Shown here piece after piece: positions 27,728 through 36,535 of a DNA stretch of 64,000 nt (position 1 is its first letter; each line of letters begins with the position of its first letter). This DNA is from Cycloclasticus pugetii PS-1. GTDB lineage: Bacteria; Pseudomonadota; Gammaproteobacteria; Methylococcales; Cycloclasticaceae. The position numbers were made by a program, and so were the translations under genes. The stretch covers positions 2,046,001 through 2,110,000 of the forward strand of contig NZ_ARVU01000001.1 of NCBI RefSeq assembly GCF_000384415.1. The letters run 5' to 3'. The notes under the pieces are model-generated. The model was not told the DNA's origin. It was given only the letters and a program-made list of their open reading frames with translations, and searched no databases.

Positions 27728-28909
27728 TTAAACCCCCATAGCATATTTGCAAATTTGGTTTTTCAATAACGCCGACTGGTTAATCAAACCCATACCCGAA
27801 CTTCTAGTCAGCTTAATAAGTGATTGATCTGCAGCGAAAAGCCGTTTAAAGCCATCCATAATGCCCATCATTAACAAATTGTCGCCCTTACGCTGACGCT
27901 CATAACGTCGCAATACTTGCTCACTGGCTATATCGCGTTTTGCTATATGTGCTTTTAACACCACATCGGCTAATACCGTAGCATCTTTGAGCCCCAAATT
28001 TGCGCCTTGCCCTGCAAGCGGATGAATGGTGTGAATCGCATCACCAATCAAAACCATTCTCTGCTGACAATATTGCGATGAAAACTGTAACGCTAATGGA
28101 AATGCTCCGCGTTGGCTTACCAACTCAAGCTTACCAAGCTGCTGCTCAGACGCCTCTACTAACGCTCTACAAAAATCCGAGTCCGACAAGGCTAAGTAAC
28201 CTTCTGTTGTTTCCACCGACGATGTCCAAACAATAGAGATCAAACCATCGCGTAAAGGCAATAAAGCTAAAGGACCTTCTGGCAAGAACCGCTGCCAAGC
28301 AGTATTTTGGTGTGGTTTTTCCGGTTTAATTGTCGCCACCAGCGCTTTTTGCTGATAACTCCAACCATAGTGCTCTATTCCACTTAGTTGCCGTATTTTA
28401 GAATTTGATCCATCAGCGCCCACCAATAGCTGGGCGTTGATCTGGGTATTATTTGACAACTGAATCGACACACCATCTTCATTAGTCTCAAAACTCATCA
28501 ACTGCGTTAATTTAAAAACATCGCAGCTTTTTAACTGCTGTAGTTTTTTCCATAACGCTAAGACAGTAATGCGATTTTCCACCACCGCACCCATTTGCAT
28601 TTCACCAGCCTCGGCCGAATCGATGGCTAACTCACCACTACCGAAATGATCCCACACATACATTTTTTCAATTGGTTGCTCACCCAATTGAACAATCTCG
28701 TCCCAAACCCCTAATGATTTAAACACGTTAATCGAGGCAAGGGTGAGTGCAGAAACACGTAAATCATAACTCTCCTGAGGCCATTCAGCAGATGGATCAC
28801 CAGCATCCACCAGGGCAACCGAGATGCCTTTTTCAGCCAACAAACAAGCCATTGTTGCTCCCGTTATGCCGCCACCAATAATCGCTACTTGGTATTTTTT
28901 TTCGCTCAT
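27728..28909 (-). CDS. ubiI: FAD-dependent ubiquinone-biosynthesis hydroxylase, UbiI-type
   Basis: Flavin monooxygenase of the UbiH/COQ6 family, 393 residues. It has the N-terminal FAD motif IIGGGITGATMACLLAEKG, the middle DG motif LVGADGSNSKIR and the second FAD motif GDAIHTIHPLAGQGANLGLKDA. Family members hydroxylate the ubiquinone ring at C5, C1 or C6. Its place directly after ubiH (one-base overlap) copies the pepP-ubiH-ubiI operon, so C5 hydroxylation is most likely; position rather than residues supports that choice. Confidence 0.88.
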   Translation of the reverse strand: MSEKKYQVAIIGGGITGATMACLLAEKGISVALVDAGDPSAEWPQESYDLRVSALTLASINVFKSLGVWDEIVQLGEQPIEKMYVWDHFGSGELAIDSAEAGEMQMGAVVENRITVLALWKKLQQLKSCDVFKLTQLMSFETNEDGVSIQLSNNTQINAQLLVGADGSNSKIRQLSGIEHYGWSYQQKALVATIKPEKPHQNTAWQRFLPEGPLALLPLRDGLISIVWTSSVETTEGYLALSDSDFCRALVEASEQQLGKLELVSQRGAFPLALQFSSQYCQQRMVLIGDAIHTIHPLAGQGANLGLKDATVLADVVLKAHIAKRDIASEQVLRRYERQRKGDNLLMMGIMDGFKRLFAADQSLIKLTRSSGMGLINQSALLKNQICKYAMGV

Positions 28910-30108
28910 TAACTGACCTTTAACCTTGCGATTGGAGCGCCTAAGCCCATAGCCTGTCGCGCAAACTCGTTCTTCAACAAGGGGATGTTGTCCAACATTA
29001 ACAAACCACTATTTCGCATCACACTCAGCGCCGCGTTATCTGTTGAAAATAATTTAATCACACTGTCGGTAAACCCTGTTATTAATGCTTGGTCTGTTTT
29101 GCGATGTCGCGCATAGACTTCAAGCACATCATCAAGCTCCTCATCTTGCTGCGCTGAGATGATCACCCCTGCTAACATGGCTGCATCACGCAGGCCAAGA
29201 TTAAACCCTTGCCCCGCCACTGGATGAAGTTGGTGTGCAGCATTACCAATCAACACTACTCGATTTGAAATATTCTGCGGGACATGCGACAGACTCAATG
29301 GAAACATTTGGCAGCTTCCCGCTAGCGACAACTCCCCTAACCACTGCCCAAAGCGTAATTGCAACCTCTGCAGAAAAGCGTCCTCTGATAGGTTTTTCAC
29401 CTGTTCGGCTATACTAGACGGCATTGTCCAAACTAACGAATAAAGCCCATCAAAATGCGGCAACATCGCAATTGGACCTTCGCTAGTAAACCGCTCATAA
29501 GCAACGTCATTTTCATCTGACTCAACATGTATTAAGCCCGTGATCGCTTGCTGATCATAAGGATATTCTTTTAATTCAAAAGGGCCTAGTTGACGAACTT
29601 TTGACAGCCCGCCATCCGCACCAACTAATAGTTTGCAAGACAGTGTTTGCTCTTTCCCATTAACACTAACAATCACCTCTACACCGTTGTCATTAACCGT
29701 ATAATCACTTAGCGTTGCCGGCGATAAAACATCAACCGTGGTAGCTGCCAACCTGGTCGAAACAACCGACTCAATGCACCTAGCCTCTACCACATACCCC
29801 AGCGCCTCAACCTGCTGGTTTTGTGCTGACAGTCTCGTTTTACCAAAACGTCCTTTATCGGAAACATGTATATGCCGTATTGGCATCGCTTCATCACTCA
29901 GCTCTTGCCAACTATTTAACCGTTCAAGAATTTCCCTACTACCCCAAGACAAGGCTATTGCTCTTTTCCCTACACTATCGGCTTGTTTTTCATCGATGGT
30001 CTTTGCCTCTACAATAGCAACACGGCGCGATGTCTGGCTCAGCGCCAAACCTAGACACGCACCGACCATCCCACTGCCAATAATAATAAGATCGTAATCA
30101 GTCGTCAT
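28909..30108 (-). CDS. ubiH: Ubiquinone-biosynthesis hydroxylase UbiH
   Basis: FAD-dependent hydroxylase of 399 residues acting on the ubiquinone ring at C1 (2-octaprenyl-6-methoxyphenol hydroxylase). Motifs are IIGSGMVGACLGLALSQ at the N-terminus, LVGADGGLSKVRQ in the middle and GNAAHQLHPVAGQGFNLGLRD near residue 290. It overlaps pepP by 11 nt and ubiI by one base, so the three genes form one tightly coupled operon. Confidence 0.92.
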   Translation of the reverse strand: MTTDYDLIIIGSGMVGACLGLALSQTSRRVAIVEAKTIDEKQADSVGKRAIALSWGSREILERLNSWQELSDEAMPIRHIHVSDKGRFGKTRLSAQNQQVEALGYVVEARCIESVVSTRLAATTVDVLSPATLSDYTVNDNGVEVIVSVNGKEQTLSCKLLVGADGGLSKVRQLGPFELKEYPYDQQAITGLIHVESDENDVAYERFTSEGPIAMLPHFDGLYSLVWTMPSSIAEQVKNLSEDAFLQRLQLRFGQWLGELSLAGSCQMFPLSLSHVPQNISNRVVLIGNAAHQLHPVAGQGFNLGLRDAAMLAGVIISAQQDEELDDVLEVYARHRKTDQALITGFTDSVIKLFSTDNAALSVMRNSGLLMLDNIPLLKNEFARQAMGLGAPIARLKVS

Positions 30109-31423
30109 TAACCTTGCTCATCAGCGACTCGATGTCTTTAATTTCTTTAGGCACACTATCAGTCAACACTTCATGCCCTTTTTTAGTGACAAGCACATCA
30201 TCTTCAATGCGTATCCCAATCCCACGCCACTTTTTATCGACGTCGTTAGCATTTGGGTGAATATACAAACCAGGCTCAACGGTCAACACCATGCCGGGCT
30301 CCAGCAAGCGCCATTGATCATCTAATTTATAATCCCCAACATCGTGCACATCCATCCCTAACCAATGCCCTGTACGATGCATATAATACGGCTTATAGGC
30401 CTCATTTTTAATCAATGTTGACAAGCTACCTTGCAATAAACCAAGCCTAACCAAACCTTTTGTTAACACCTCAACCGCAGCATCATGCGGGTCGTTCCAA
30501 TGATTACCGGGTTTAACTTGCTCTATAGCTGCGTACTGGGCATCTAACACTAATTGATAGAGCGCTTTTTGCTCTTCATTAAACACACCATTTACGGGGA
30601 AAGTTCGGGTAATGTCAGATGCATATTTTTTCCACTCACAACCCGCATCAATCAACAATAAATCACCATCATTTAATACGGCATTATTATCTATGTAATG
30701 CAGAACACATCCATTATGCCCACCACCGACAATCGCTGGGTAGGCTTCTTGCTGTGCGCCATGACTCATAAAACAGTGCTTAAGGTTTGCCTCAACTTGA
30801 TATTCATACATCCCCGGACGACAAGATTGCATAGCCTTAATATGTGCTTTAACTGATATTTTTGCCGCCTTTTTCATCCATTTAATTTCTTGTGCTGACT
30901 TTATAAGCCGCATTTCATGCAAAATATGATCTGACGAAATAAATTCTGCGGGTGCTGATACCCCTGCCCTAGAGCGGCCTCTTACTTGCTGAGACCAATC
31001 CATCAATTGTTGGTCAAAATCAGGCTGTGCCCCCATTGGGAAATACAACCGATTTTTATTTTCCAATAAGCCAGGCAAAATATCATCGATATCATCAATC
31101 GGAAATGCATCATCTACAGCATAATCACGAACCGCGCCTTCTAAGCCCGCACTCGCCCCTACCCATAAAGCGGTTTTCTCATCATATTCTCGGCAAAATA
31201 AAACATACTCGCCTTGTTCCCTACCTGGTACAAACACAATCACCGATTCAGGCTCATCAAAACCGCTTAAATAAAAGAAATCACTGTTTTGACGAAAATG
31301 AAATTCCACATCGCTATTACGTTGCATAATAGATGCGCTGGCGATCACCGCAATATTCCCTTCACCCACCATGCGTAAAAATTGCTGCCTTCTACGGGCA
31401 AATTCTTTTTGCTCTTCTATCAC
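30098..31423 (-). CDS. pepP: Xaa-Pro aminopeptidase PepP
   Basis: M24-family metallopeptidase that removes an N-terminal residue preceding proline. The 441-residue protein has an N-terminal creatinase-type domain (FARRRQQFLRMVGEGNIAV) and a C-terminal pita-bread fold whose metal ligands are visible in LIDAGCEWKKYASDITRTF, HRTGHWLGMDVHDVG, VEPGLY and GIRIEDDVLVT. It lies 20 nt downstream of the ygfB-like gene in the conserved ygfB-pepP-ubiH-ubiI order. Confidence 0.95.
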   Translation of the reverse strand: MIEEQKEFARRRQQFLRMVGEGNIAVIASASIMQRNSDVEFHFRQNSDFFYLSGFDEPESVIVFVPGREQGEYVLFCREYDEKTALWVGASAGLEGAVRDYAVDDAFPIDDIDDILPGLLENKNRLYFPMGAQPDFDQQLMDWSQQVRGRSRAGVSAPAEFISSDHILHEMRLIKSAQEIKWMKKAAKISVKAHIKAMQSCRPGMYEYQVEANLKHCFMSHGAQQEAYPAIVGGGHNGCVLHYIDNNAVLNDGDLLLIDAGCEWKKYASDITRTFPVNGVFNEEQKALYQLVLDAQYAAIEQVKPGNHWNDPHDAAVEVLTKGLVRLGLLQGSLSTLIKNEAYKPYYMHRTGHWLGMDVHDVGDYKLDDQWRLLEPGMVLTVEPGLYIHPNANDVDKKWRGIGIRIEDDVLVTKKGHEVLTDSVPKEIKDIESLMSKVNDD

Positions 31424-31443
31424 AAAGCCTCCTTTATATCTCG

Positions 31444-32007
31444 CTAGTGAAGCGTTGGTTGTTCCGTTGATGAATCGCTATCTGGTTGCAGTTCTTGCAT
31501 TAAAATTTGCACGCCCATCCGCACGTATTCTTGTAACTCCATAAACGCTTGCTCATCTGACTCATCTGAGTTGTCGGCATCTAAACGTGAAATCTCCATT
31601 AAATCTCTTAATATGCCTCTACAGTCCTCACTCCAATCTTTATCATCACCGACCCCCATATAAGCCACGCCATATAAAAAACCCTGGCACCATTCACTCA
31701 TGGCAACTGCCCGCACACCAATCCGTTCTTCCTCATCGGGTAGCAACAAGTCAAAAATAAACTCATCGGTTTTGAGCAATTCCAATGTACCTTGAAACAA
31801 ACCAATTAAGCCTTGCTTATCCTCATTCGTTAAGGCTTTTAGCTGATCTTCCGTATCAAATATTGCACTTATCCAACGATTAAAGTCTGCATCAAATTGC
31901 ACACATAGCATGCCTGACGCCAAGCCATGTGCTTCAGACACATTCATACCAGCATCATGCTCATCAAAAATTAACTGCAAATCCTCATAATTACCTAAAC
32001 GTTTCAC
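31444..32007 (-). CDS. ygfB: UPF0149 (YgfB-like) protein
   Basis: Acidic helical protein of the UPF0149 family, 187 residues. Recognisable elements are the early EAHGLASGMLC, LLLPDEEERIGVRAVAMSEWCQGFLYGV and the late EYVRMGVQILMQEL. In Pseudomonas aeruginosa a YgfB protein represses the ampDh3 gene; whether that holds here is unknown. I chose GTG at 32007, preceded by GGAG at good spacing; an ATG at 32067 adds 20 residues with no family resemblance. It starts the operon with pepP, divergent from the zapB-like gene. Confidence 0.85.
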   Translation of the reverse strand: MKRLGNYEDLQLIFDEHDAGMNVSEAHGLASGMLCVQFDADFNRWISAIFDTEDQLKALTNEDKQGLIGLFQGTLELLKTDEFIFDLLLPDEEERIGVRAVAMSEWCQGFLYGVAYMGVGDDKDWSEDCRGILRDLMEISRLDADNSDESDEQAFMELQEYVRMGVQILMQELQPDSDSSTEQPTLH

Positions 32008-32130
32008 TGCCCACTCCAAACAATTTATCAATGTGGCTATGCTATCATTACGTGACCGAGGCACCAAAACTTACCGACTATATTACTAACGGTATTGACC
32101 TTCTCAGCAATCACACCTACTATTTATCTT

Positions 32131-32349
32131 GTGAATAAAGAACAAAACCCAGAAATTGACTTGCAACACCTTGAGCAGAAAATTGACGCACTTGTTCAAG
32201 TGTGCCAAAACCTGCATGAAGAAAACCAACAACTCAAGAGCCAGCAAGCCGATCTCATTCAACAACGCAGTGCTTTAATGGATAAAACTGAAAAAGCTAA
32301 AACGCGTATTGAGTCAATGATTTCTAGGCTTAAATTAATGGAAATATAA
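32131..32349 (+). CDS. Small coiled-coil protein (TIGR02449/ZapB-like)
   Basis: A 72-residue protein that is one continuous coiled coil (LEQKIDALVQVCQNLHEENQ, then QRSALMDKTEKAKTRIESMISRL). It fits the TIGR02449 family, which usually precedes zapA and may act like ZapB in Z-ring organisation; this is inferred from form and position. The GTG at 32131 gives the family length; the upstream frame would add a non-conserved leader. zapA follows after 2 nt. Confidence 0.78.
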   Translation: MNKEQNPEIDLQHLEQKIDALVQVCQNLHEENQQLKSQQADLIQQRSALMDKTEKAKTRIESMISRLKLMEI

Positions 32350-32351
32350 GC

Positions 32352-32654
32352 ATGTCAACTTCCACGACTGTCACCTTACACCTACTAGATAAAGAATACC
32401 GAGTCAGCTGCTCTGAAAATGAGCGAGCAGGGCTTGAGTCTTCTGCTCGGTTTTTAGATGAAAAAATGCAAAGCATTAAAAAATCCGGACGAGTAGTAGG
32501 CTTAGACCGCATAGCCGTAATGGCTGGCCTCAATATCACACATGATTTTTTAGTTGAAAACCAAAAAAAAAGCGGCGCCTCTTTAAATATTAGTGACAAA
32601 ATAATCGCCCTTCAAAATAAACTAGACTTTGCCATAGACGCCTTCGGTAAATAG
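32352..32654 (+). CDS. zapA: Cell division protein ZapA
   Basis: Z-ring-associated protein that cross-links FtsZ filaments. The 100 residues show the N-terminal strand TVTLHLLDKEYRVSC, the segment RVVGLDRIAVMAGLNITHDFL, and a C-terminal coiled coil. The gene lies directly after the ZapB-like gene and before the 6S RNA, the conserved gammaproteobacterial order. Confidence 0.93.
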   Translation: MSTSTTVTLHLLDKEYRVSCSENERAGLESSARFLDEKMQSIKKSGRVVGLDRIAVMAGLNITHDFLVENQKKSGASLNISDKIIALQNKLDFAIDAFGK

Positions 32655-32836
32655 TTTTCCTACTTTAACTTTAATTTGCCCTACTCATTAAATTAGATAG
32701 GCTTCATACGATATCAACCGCAATCTGTTTAACCTTAGCTGCAAAACGAAGCGGCTTTACACTCTTTAGAAAACATCTTGATCAGCTGTAAAATAATAAA
32801 AATATTTTTTATCTCTCTTTAAATGTAAAAAATATA

Positions 32837-32865
32837 CTGTTAATTTTTTTTCATAGGGTTACACT
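32837..32865 (+). promoter_or_regulatory. Likely promoter of 6S RNA
   Basis: TACACT at 32860-32865 is a fair -10 and places a transcription start near 32872, exactly where the terminal stem of the 6S RNA begins. The -35 (TGTTAA near 32838) is weak, with 16 nt spacing. The agreement with the RNA end is the main support. Confidence 0.45.
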
Positions 32866-32869
32866 GTCA

Positions 32870-33056
32870 GTGCGTTTCCTGCGGTGTTCGAGTTAAGGTG
32901 AAATGCCCTTGGACCTAATTACCTACCCGGGAAGACAGATCATTTTGTTGGTGTGCACGCTCTACATAGAGAAGCCTAATGCAAATGTCCGACTCCCACT
33001 TGAACCTATCGGTTCAAGGTAGAAACCTGAATACGGCACTGGCGGGAAGCGCCCTA
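32870..33056 (+). ncRNA. ssrS: 6S RNA
   Basis: Small RNA that binds the sigma-70 RNA polymerase holoenzyme and mimics an open promoter. The predicted ends form an eleven-base-pair terminal stem, GCGTTTCCTGC at 32872-32882 with GCGGGAAGCGC at 33042-33052. The interior carries the 6S-typical GCGGTGTTCGAG, GGTGTGCACGC, GAGAAGCCT and CTTGAACCTATCGGTTCAAGG segments. The length of about 185 nt and the position between zapA and fau match the family exactly. Confidence 0.93.
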
Positions 33057-33060
33057 TTTT

Positions 33061-33684
33061 ATGACCCAATTAATACCTTCCTTAAGACAATCATTACGAC
33101 GCAGACGTAACACTATTTCGACCTCTGATAGAGCCCGATTTGATTACAGTATCAACCAACATTTGTTAAAAACAGGGCTTCTTCTTCGCTCCTCAAGTGT
33201 TGCGAGTTACCTCGCTAATGATGGTGAACCAACACTCGATTTATTCATACAAGCTTGCTCAAAGACCCGCTGCAAACACTATCTCCCGGCTTTAAATAAG
33301 CAAAGACTTAGATTCTCTTCTTATCTATGGGGCGATCCATTGGAAAACAATCGATTCAATATCCCCGAGCCTGCCAAACAGCTCTATTTACCTGCTAAAT
33401 TATTAACCAGCATACTCATTCCTTTAGTGGGTTTTGACCAGCTAGGCCATCGCATAGGTATGGGTGGCGGCTACTATGACCGTACACTCAATTTTATGTT
33501 GAGTCCGGCATGCAAAAAAAAACCGCTCTTAGTGGGTATCGCTTATAGCCTGCAAATGGTTGATACTATTAAGCCTGAAGCCTGGGATGTTCCATTAGAT
33601 GCCATCGTCACAGAGCTTGGAGTGGTCTGCTTTTCAGCCAAGGCAAAACAACGCCTACTAGGCGACTCATCCGATGCATTATAA
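33061..33684 (+). CDS. fau: 5-formyltetrahydrofolate cyclo-ligase
   Basis: ATP-dependent enzyme converting 5-formyl-THF to 5,10-methenyl-THF (YgfA/MTHFS). The 207 residues include the N-terminal LRQSLRRRRNTIS, the family signature LVGFDQLGHRIGMGGGYYDRTL near residue 125 (shown in shorter parts: GFDQLGHRIGMGGGYYDR), and the late GIAYSLQMVD. It begins 5 nt after the end of 6S RNA with no ribosome site of its own, as in Escherichia coli, where ygfA is made from the longer 6S transcript. Confidence 0.94.
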   Translation: MTQLIPSLRQSLRRRRNTISTSDRARFDYSINQHLLKTGLLLRSSSVASYLANDGEPTLDLFIQACSKTRCKHYLPALNKQRLRFSSYLWGDPLENNRFNIPEPAKQLYLPAKLLTSILIPLVGFDQLGHRIGMGGGYYDRTLNFMLSPACKKKPLLVGIAYSLQMVDTIKPEAWDVPLDAIVTELGVVCFSAKAKQRLLGDSSDAL

Positions 33685-33771
33685 AAAATGATGATTAAAT
33701 AGCTTCTAACTACGCTTAGATGCGATATATCATACGAATACTTCTTAACAACTAACGCCAATCTTTTACTC

Positions 33772-34428
33772 ATGCAAGACGACTTAAAAAAACTAGCCGC
33801 ACAAGCCGCTATCCCGTACGTAAAGAACTGCCGTATTTTAGGCGTTGGTACCGGCTCAACGGTCAACCACTTTATTGATTTATTGGTTCCTCTTAAGCAT
33901 CAATTTGAAGGTGCCGTTTCAAGTTCAGAGGCCAGCACAGAAAGATTATTGGCTTTAGGCATCCCGGTTCTTGATTTAAATGCCGTGGGCACTTTAGATA
34001 TTTATGTTGATGGAGCCGATGAAATTAATACGAATTTAGAACTCATAAAAGGAGGCGGTGGTGCCTTGACCCGTGAAAAGATTATTGCCGCCGCCAGCAA
34101 ACACTTTATTTGTATTGCCGACCACAGCAAGTTAGTCTCTCGATTGGGCAAATTTCCGCTACCTGTAGAAGTCATTCCGATGGCTAGAAGTTATGTGGCT
34201 CGAACCATATCAGCACTTGGTGGTCAGCCCGTCTGGCGAGAAAATTTTATTACTGATAACGGCAACGTCATTTTAGATATTCACCGTTTAGATATTTTAG
34301 AGCCAATGAAACTGGAAAACACACTCAATAACATTACCGGTGTTGTAACAACTGGCCTATTCGCTAACCGGTCGGCTGATACTGTTTTGCTTGCCAGTGA
34401 ACAGGGGACCCAAACCTTAACGCTTTAA
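33772..34428 (+). CDS. rpiA: Ribose-5-phosphate isomerase A
   Basis: Interconverts ribose 5-phosphate and ribulose 5-phosphate in the pentose phosphate pathway. The 218 residues show the phosphate-binding [13 protein letters not shown] near residue 25, [22 protein letters not shown] with the catalytic acidic residues near 81-84, [17 protein letters not shown] and the final [13 protein letters not shown]. It lies 87 nt after fau and is followed by a strong terminator. Confidence 0.96.
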   Translation: MQDDLKKLAAQAAIPYVKNCRILGVGTGSTVNHFIDLLVPLKHQFEGAVSSSEASTERLLALGIPVLDLNAVGTLDIYVDGADEINTNLELIKGGGGALTREKIIAAASKHFICIADHSKLVSRLGKFPLPVEVIPMARSYVARTISALGGQPVWRENFITDNGNVILDIHRLDILEPMKLENTLNNITGVVTTGLFANRSADTVLLASEQGTQTLTL

Positions 34429-34466
34429 ACCAAAGCCTCCAGGACATTTATTTCAGGCAAAAAAAA

Positions 34467-34492
34467 GGGGCTAAAAGCCCCCTAGTTTTTAT
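34467..34492 (+). terminator. Intrinsic terminator after rpiA
   Basis: A stem of GGGGCT / AGCCCC with a three-base loop is followed by CTAGTTTTTATTTTT. It lies about 40 nt after the rpiA stop. Confidence 0.8.
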
Positions 34493-34811
34493 TTTTATTA
34501 TTATTTTTTATGCAGCTCTTCTAACTACAAAAGAAACTGTCTTTCCCCTCTCCTTGCTCTTAAAATGAATAATACAGTGTTTTTGCAAAAAAGCAACAAT
34601 ATATATTTTTTAACTGATTGATTTTATTATAATTTTATTGCATTGCAGCAAAAAAAATGATTGAAGTCAATTTTAAACAACAGCTTAATAAAGTTATTAT
34701 ATATTTATGCTAATTTAATATACCTATAAATCCTGTCAAAGAACGTTACCCCTGCATTTAGCTCAGGTGCGTTACGAATGATAAAAATACGGCGCAATAA
34801 GGTTTTACATC
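34493..34811. other. AT-rich intergenic region before the SulP gene
   Basis: More than 300 nt of very AT-rich sequence with poly-A and poly-T tracts between the rpiA terminator and the SulP gene. A TATAAT hexamer at 34628-34633 has no -35 at proper spacing. A short imperfect repeat (CCTG/CAGG at 34751-34767) lies close to the gene. I see no gene or clear regulatory element. Confidence 0.4.
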
Positions 34812-36515
34812 ATGCTTCTACCAAGCTGGATCAAGACGTACCAAACCGCTCAATTAAAGGGGGATTTAATTGCTGGCGTCATTGTTGCTATTGTCCTTAT
34901 TCCTCAATCTATGGCCTATGGTCTGTTGGCAGGGCTCCCCGCCGAAGTAGCCCTGTATTCATCCGTTCTTCCAATCATTTTATACGCCGCTTTCGGCAGT
35001 AGTCGAACATTGGCCATTGGGCCGGTCGGTATTATGTCGTTAATGACAGGCGCCACTATCGCCGAATTAGGCATCAGCAATATTGACGAAGTAATAAACG
35101 CAGCAAACACTCTGGCTTTATTAACTGGCATCATATTGCTATTAATGCGAGCAGCTAGGTTAGGTAGTATTATAAATTTTCTAAGTCACCCCGTTGTTTC
35201 CGGGTTTATTAGCGCCTCAGCTATCATTATCGCCTTAAGCCAAGTAAAACATATTGTTGGTTTAAACATCACCGAAGGGCTCGCCCCTTACCAGGCTATA
35301 ACCCATATCGTTACCCAACTTCCCCAAGGACACCTAGTAACAAGCATCCTCGGAGTTTGCAGCTTAATGCTTCTATGGTGGTTTAAAGGCCCTTTAGCAA
35401 ACCTCTTAAAGAAAAGAGCATTTAACCCTAACAGCATAAAGTTTATATCGAATTCGGGCCCTCTTATTGTTGCCGTTACTGGCACTCTTGTTGTTTATTA
35501 TTTCCATTTAAATACACGATTTGAGGTATCCGTGGTTGGTTATATTCCACCAGGGCTTCCTCATATTATTCTGCCTAATTACGATGAGCAACTATTTAAA
35601 CAACTCCTTCCCTCTGCTCTGCTTATCGCTTTAATTGGTTATCTAGAAAGTGTTTCTATTGCAAAATCCATGGCTGGGCAGAAACGACAAAAAATCGATG
35701 CGAATAAGGAACTCTTAGGACTCAGTGCTGCCAATGTCTCATCAGCTCTTAGTGGTGGCTATCCAGTAGCTGGAGGTTTTGGTCGTTCGATGGTTAATTT
35801 CACCGCCGGCGCTAACTCCCCCTTGGCGTCTATTATTACGGCTTGTTTAGTTGGTTTGACTCTGTCTGTTTTAACACCCTTATTCTTTTTTTTACCAAAG
35901 GCTGCACTCAGTGCAGTTATTATATTTGCCGTACTACCTCTCATTGACACACACACCCTTAAACACACATGGCGCTACGACCGTACAGAGGCCACTTTGA
36001 TGTTAATAACTTTTCTTACTGTGTTATTTATTAATGTAGAAAGCGGCATTCTGGCTGGCATTATTATCTCTATTGGCTTATACCTACATAGAAGCAGCCA
36101 ACCTCATATTGCTGTAGTTGGGCAAGTGGGAAACTCTGAGCATTATAGAAACATCAAGCGCTATAAAGTAAAAACGGATAAAGAAATTCTTGCCATACGC
36201 GTTGACGAAAACCTTTATTTTGCTAACACAAACTACCTTGAAGACAATATTATGGGGTTGGTTGCGGACAACCAGTCGATTAACCATATTGTACTTATTT
36301 GTCAGTCGATAAGCTTTATTGACACCAGCGCGCTACAATCCTTAAGTGACATTCTTTACCGACTTGAAAAAGCCAACATTCAGCTACACTTAGCTGAAAT
36401 AAAAGGTCCGGTTATGGATAAGCTGAAAGATACTGAGTTTCTAAAAAAGATAGGCACGGAAAATATTTTTTTAAGCACTCATCAAGCCATAACGACATTA
36501 CAAGCGCGCCGCTAA
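34812..36515 (+). CDS. SulP-family anion transporter with STAS domain
   Basis: Inner-membrane transporter of the SLC26/SulP family, 567 residues. The membrane part (about 1-420) has the family motif IPQSMAYGLLAGLPAEVALYSS near residue 36 and AGGFGRSMVNFTAGANSPLA near 318 (shown in part). The cytoplasmic C-terminal STAS domain (about 440-560) includes HIVLICQSISFIDTSALQSL. Family substrates include sulfate, bicarbonate and dicarboxylates; none can be fixed here. Because sulfate-activation genes lie at 56-60 kb, sulfate is an attractive but unproven substrate. A modest ribosome site (AAGG) precedes the ATG. Confidence 0.92.
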   Translation: MLLPSWIKTYQTAQLKGDLIAGVIVAIVLIPQSMAYGLLAGLPAEVALYSSVLPIILYAAFGSSRTLAIGPVGIMSLMTGATIAELGISNIDEVINAANTLALLTGIILLLMRAARLGSIINFLSHPVVSGFISASAIIIALSQVKHIVGLNITEGLAPYQAITHIVTQLPQGHLVTSILGVCSLMLLWWFKGPLANLLKKRAFNPNSIKFISNSGPLIVAVTGTLVVYYFHLNTRFEVSVVGYIPPGLPHIILPNYDEQLFKQLLPSALLIALIGYLESVSIAKSMAGQKRQKIDANKELLGLSAANVSSALSGGYPVAGGFGRSMVNFTAGANSPLASIITACLVGLTLSVLTPLFFFLPKAALSAVIIFAVLPLIDTHTLKHTWRYDRTEATLMLITFLTVLFINVESGILAGIIISIGLYLHRSSQPHIAVVGQVGNSEHYRNIKRYKVKTDKEILAIRVDENLYFANTNYLEDNIMGLVADNQSINHIVLICQSISFIDTSALQSLSDILYRLEKANIQLHLAEIKGPVMDKLKDTEFLKKIGTENIFLSTHQAITTLQARR

Positions 36516-36535
36516 CTACGCCAAACATTTAAGGA

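Noticed and set aside
32737-32760. Terminator between zapA and 6S RNA
   Set aside because: A six-pair stem (AGCTGC / GCGGCT) includes a wobble pair, has an eight-base loop and only a short T-tract; too weak to call.
34778-35002. 74-codon frame overlapping the start of the SulP gene
   Set aside because: Out of frame with a clear transporter gene that has its own ATG and AAGG ribosome site.
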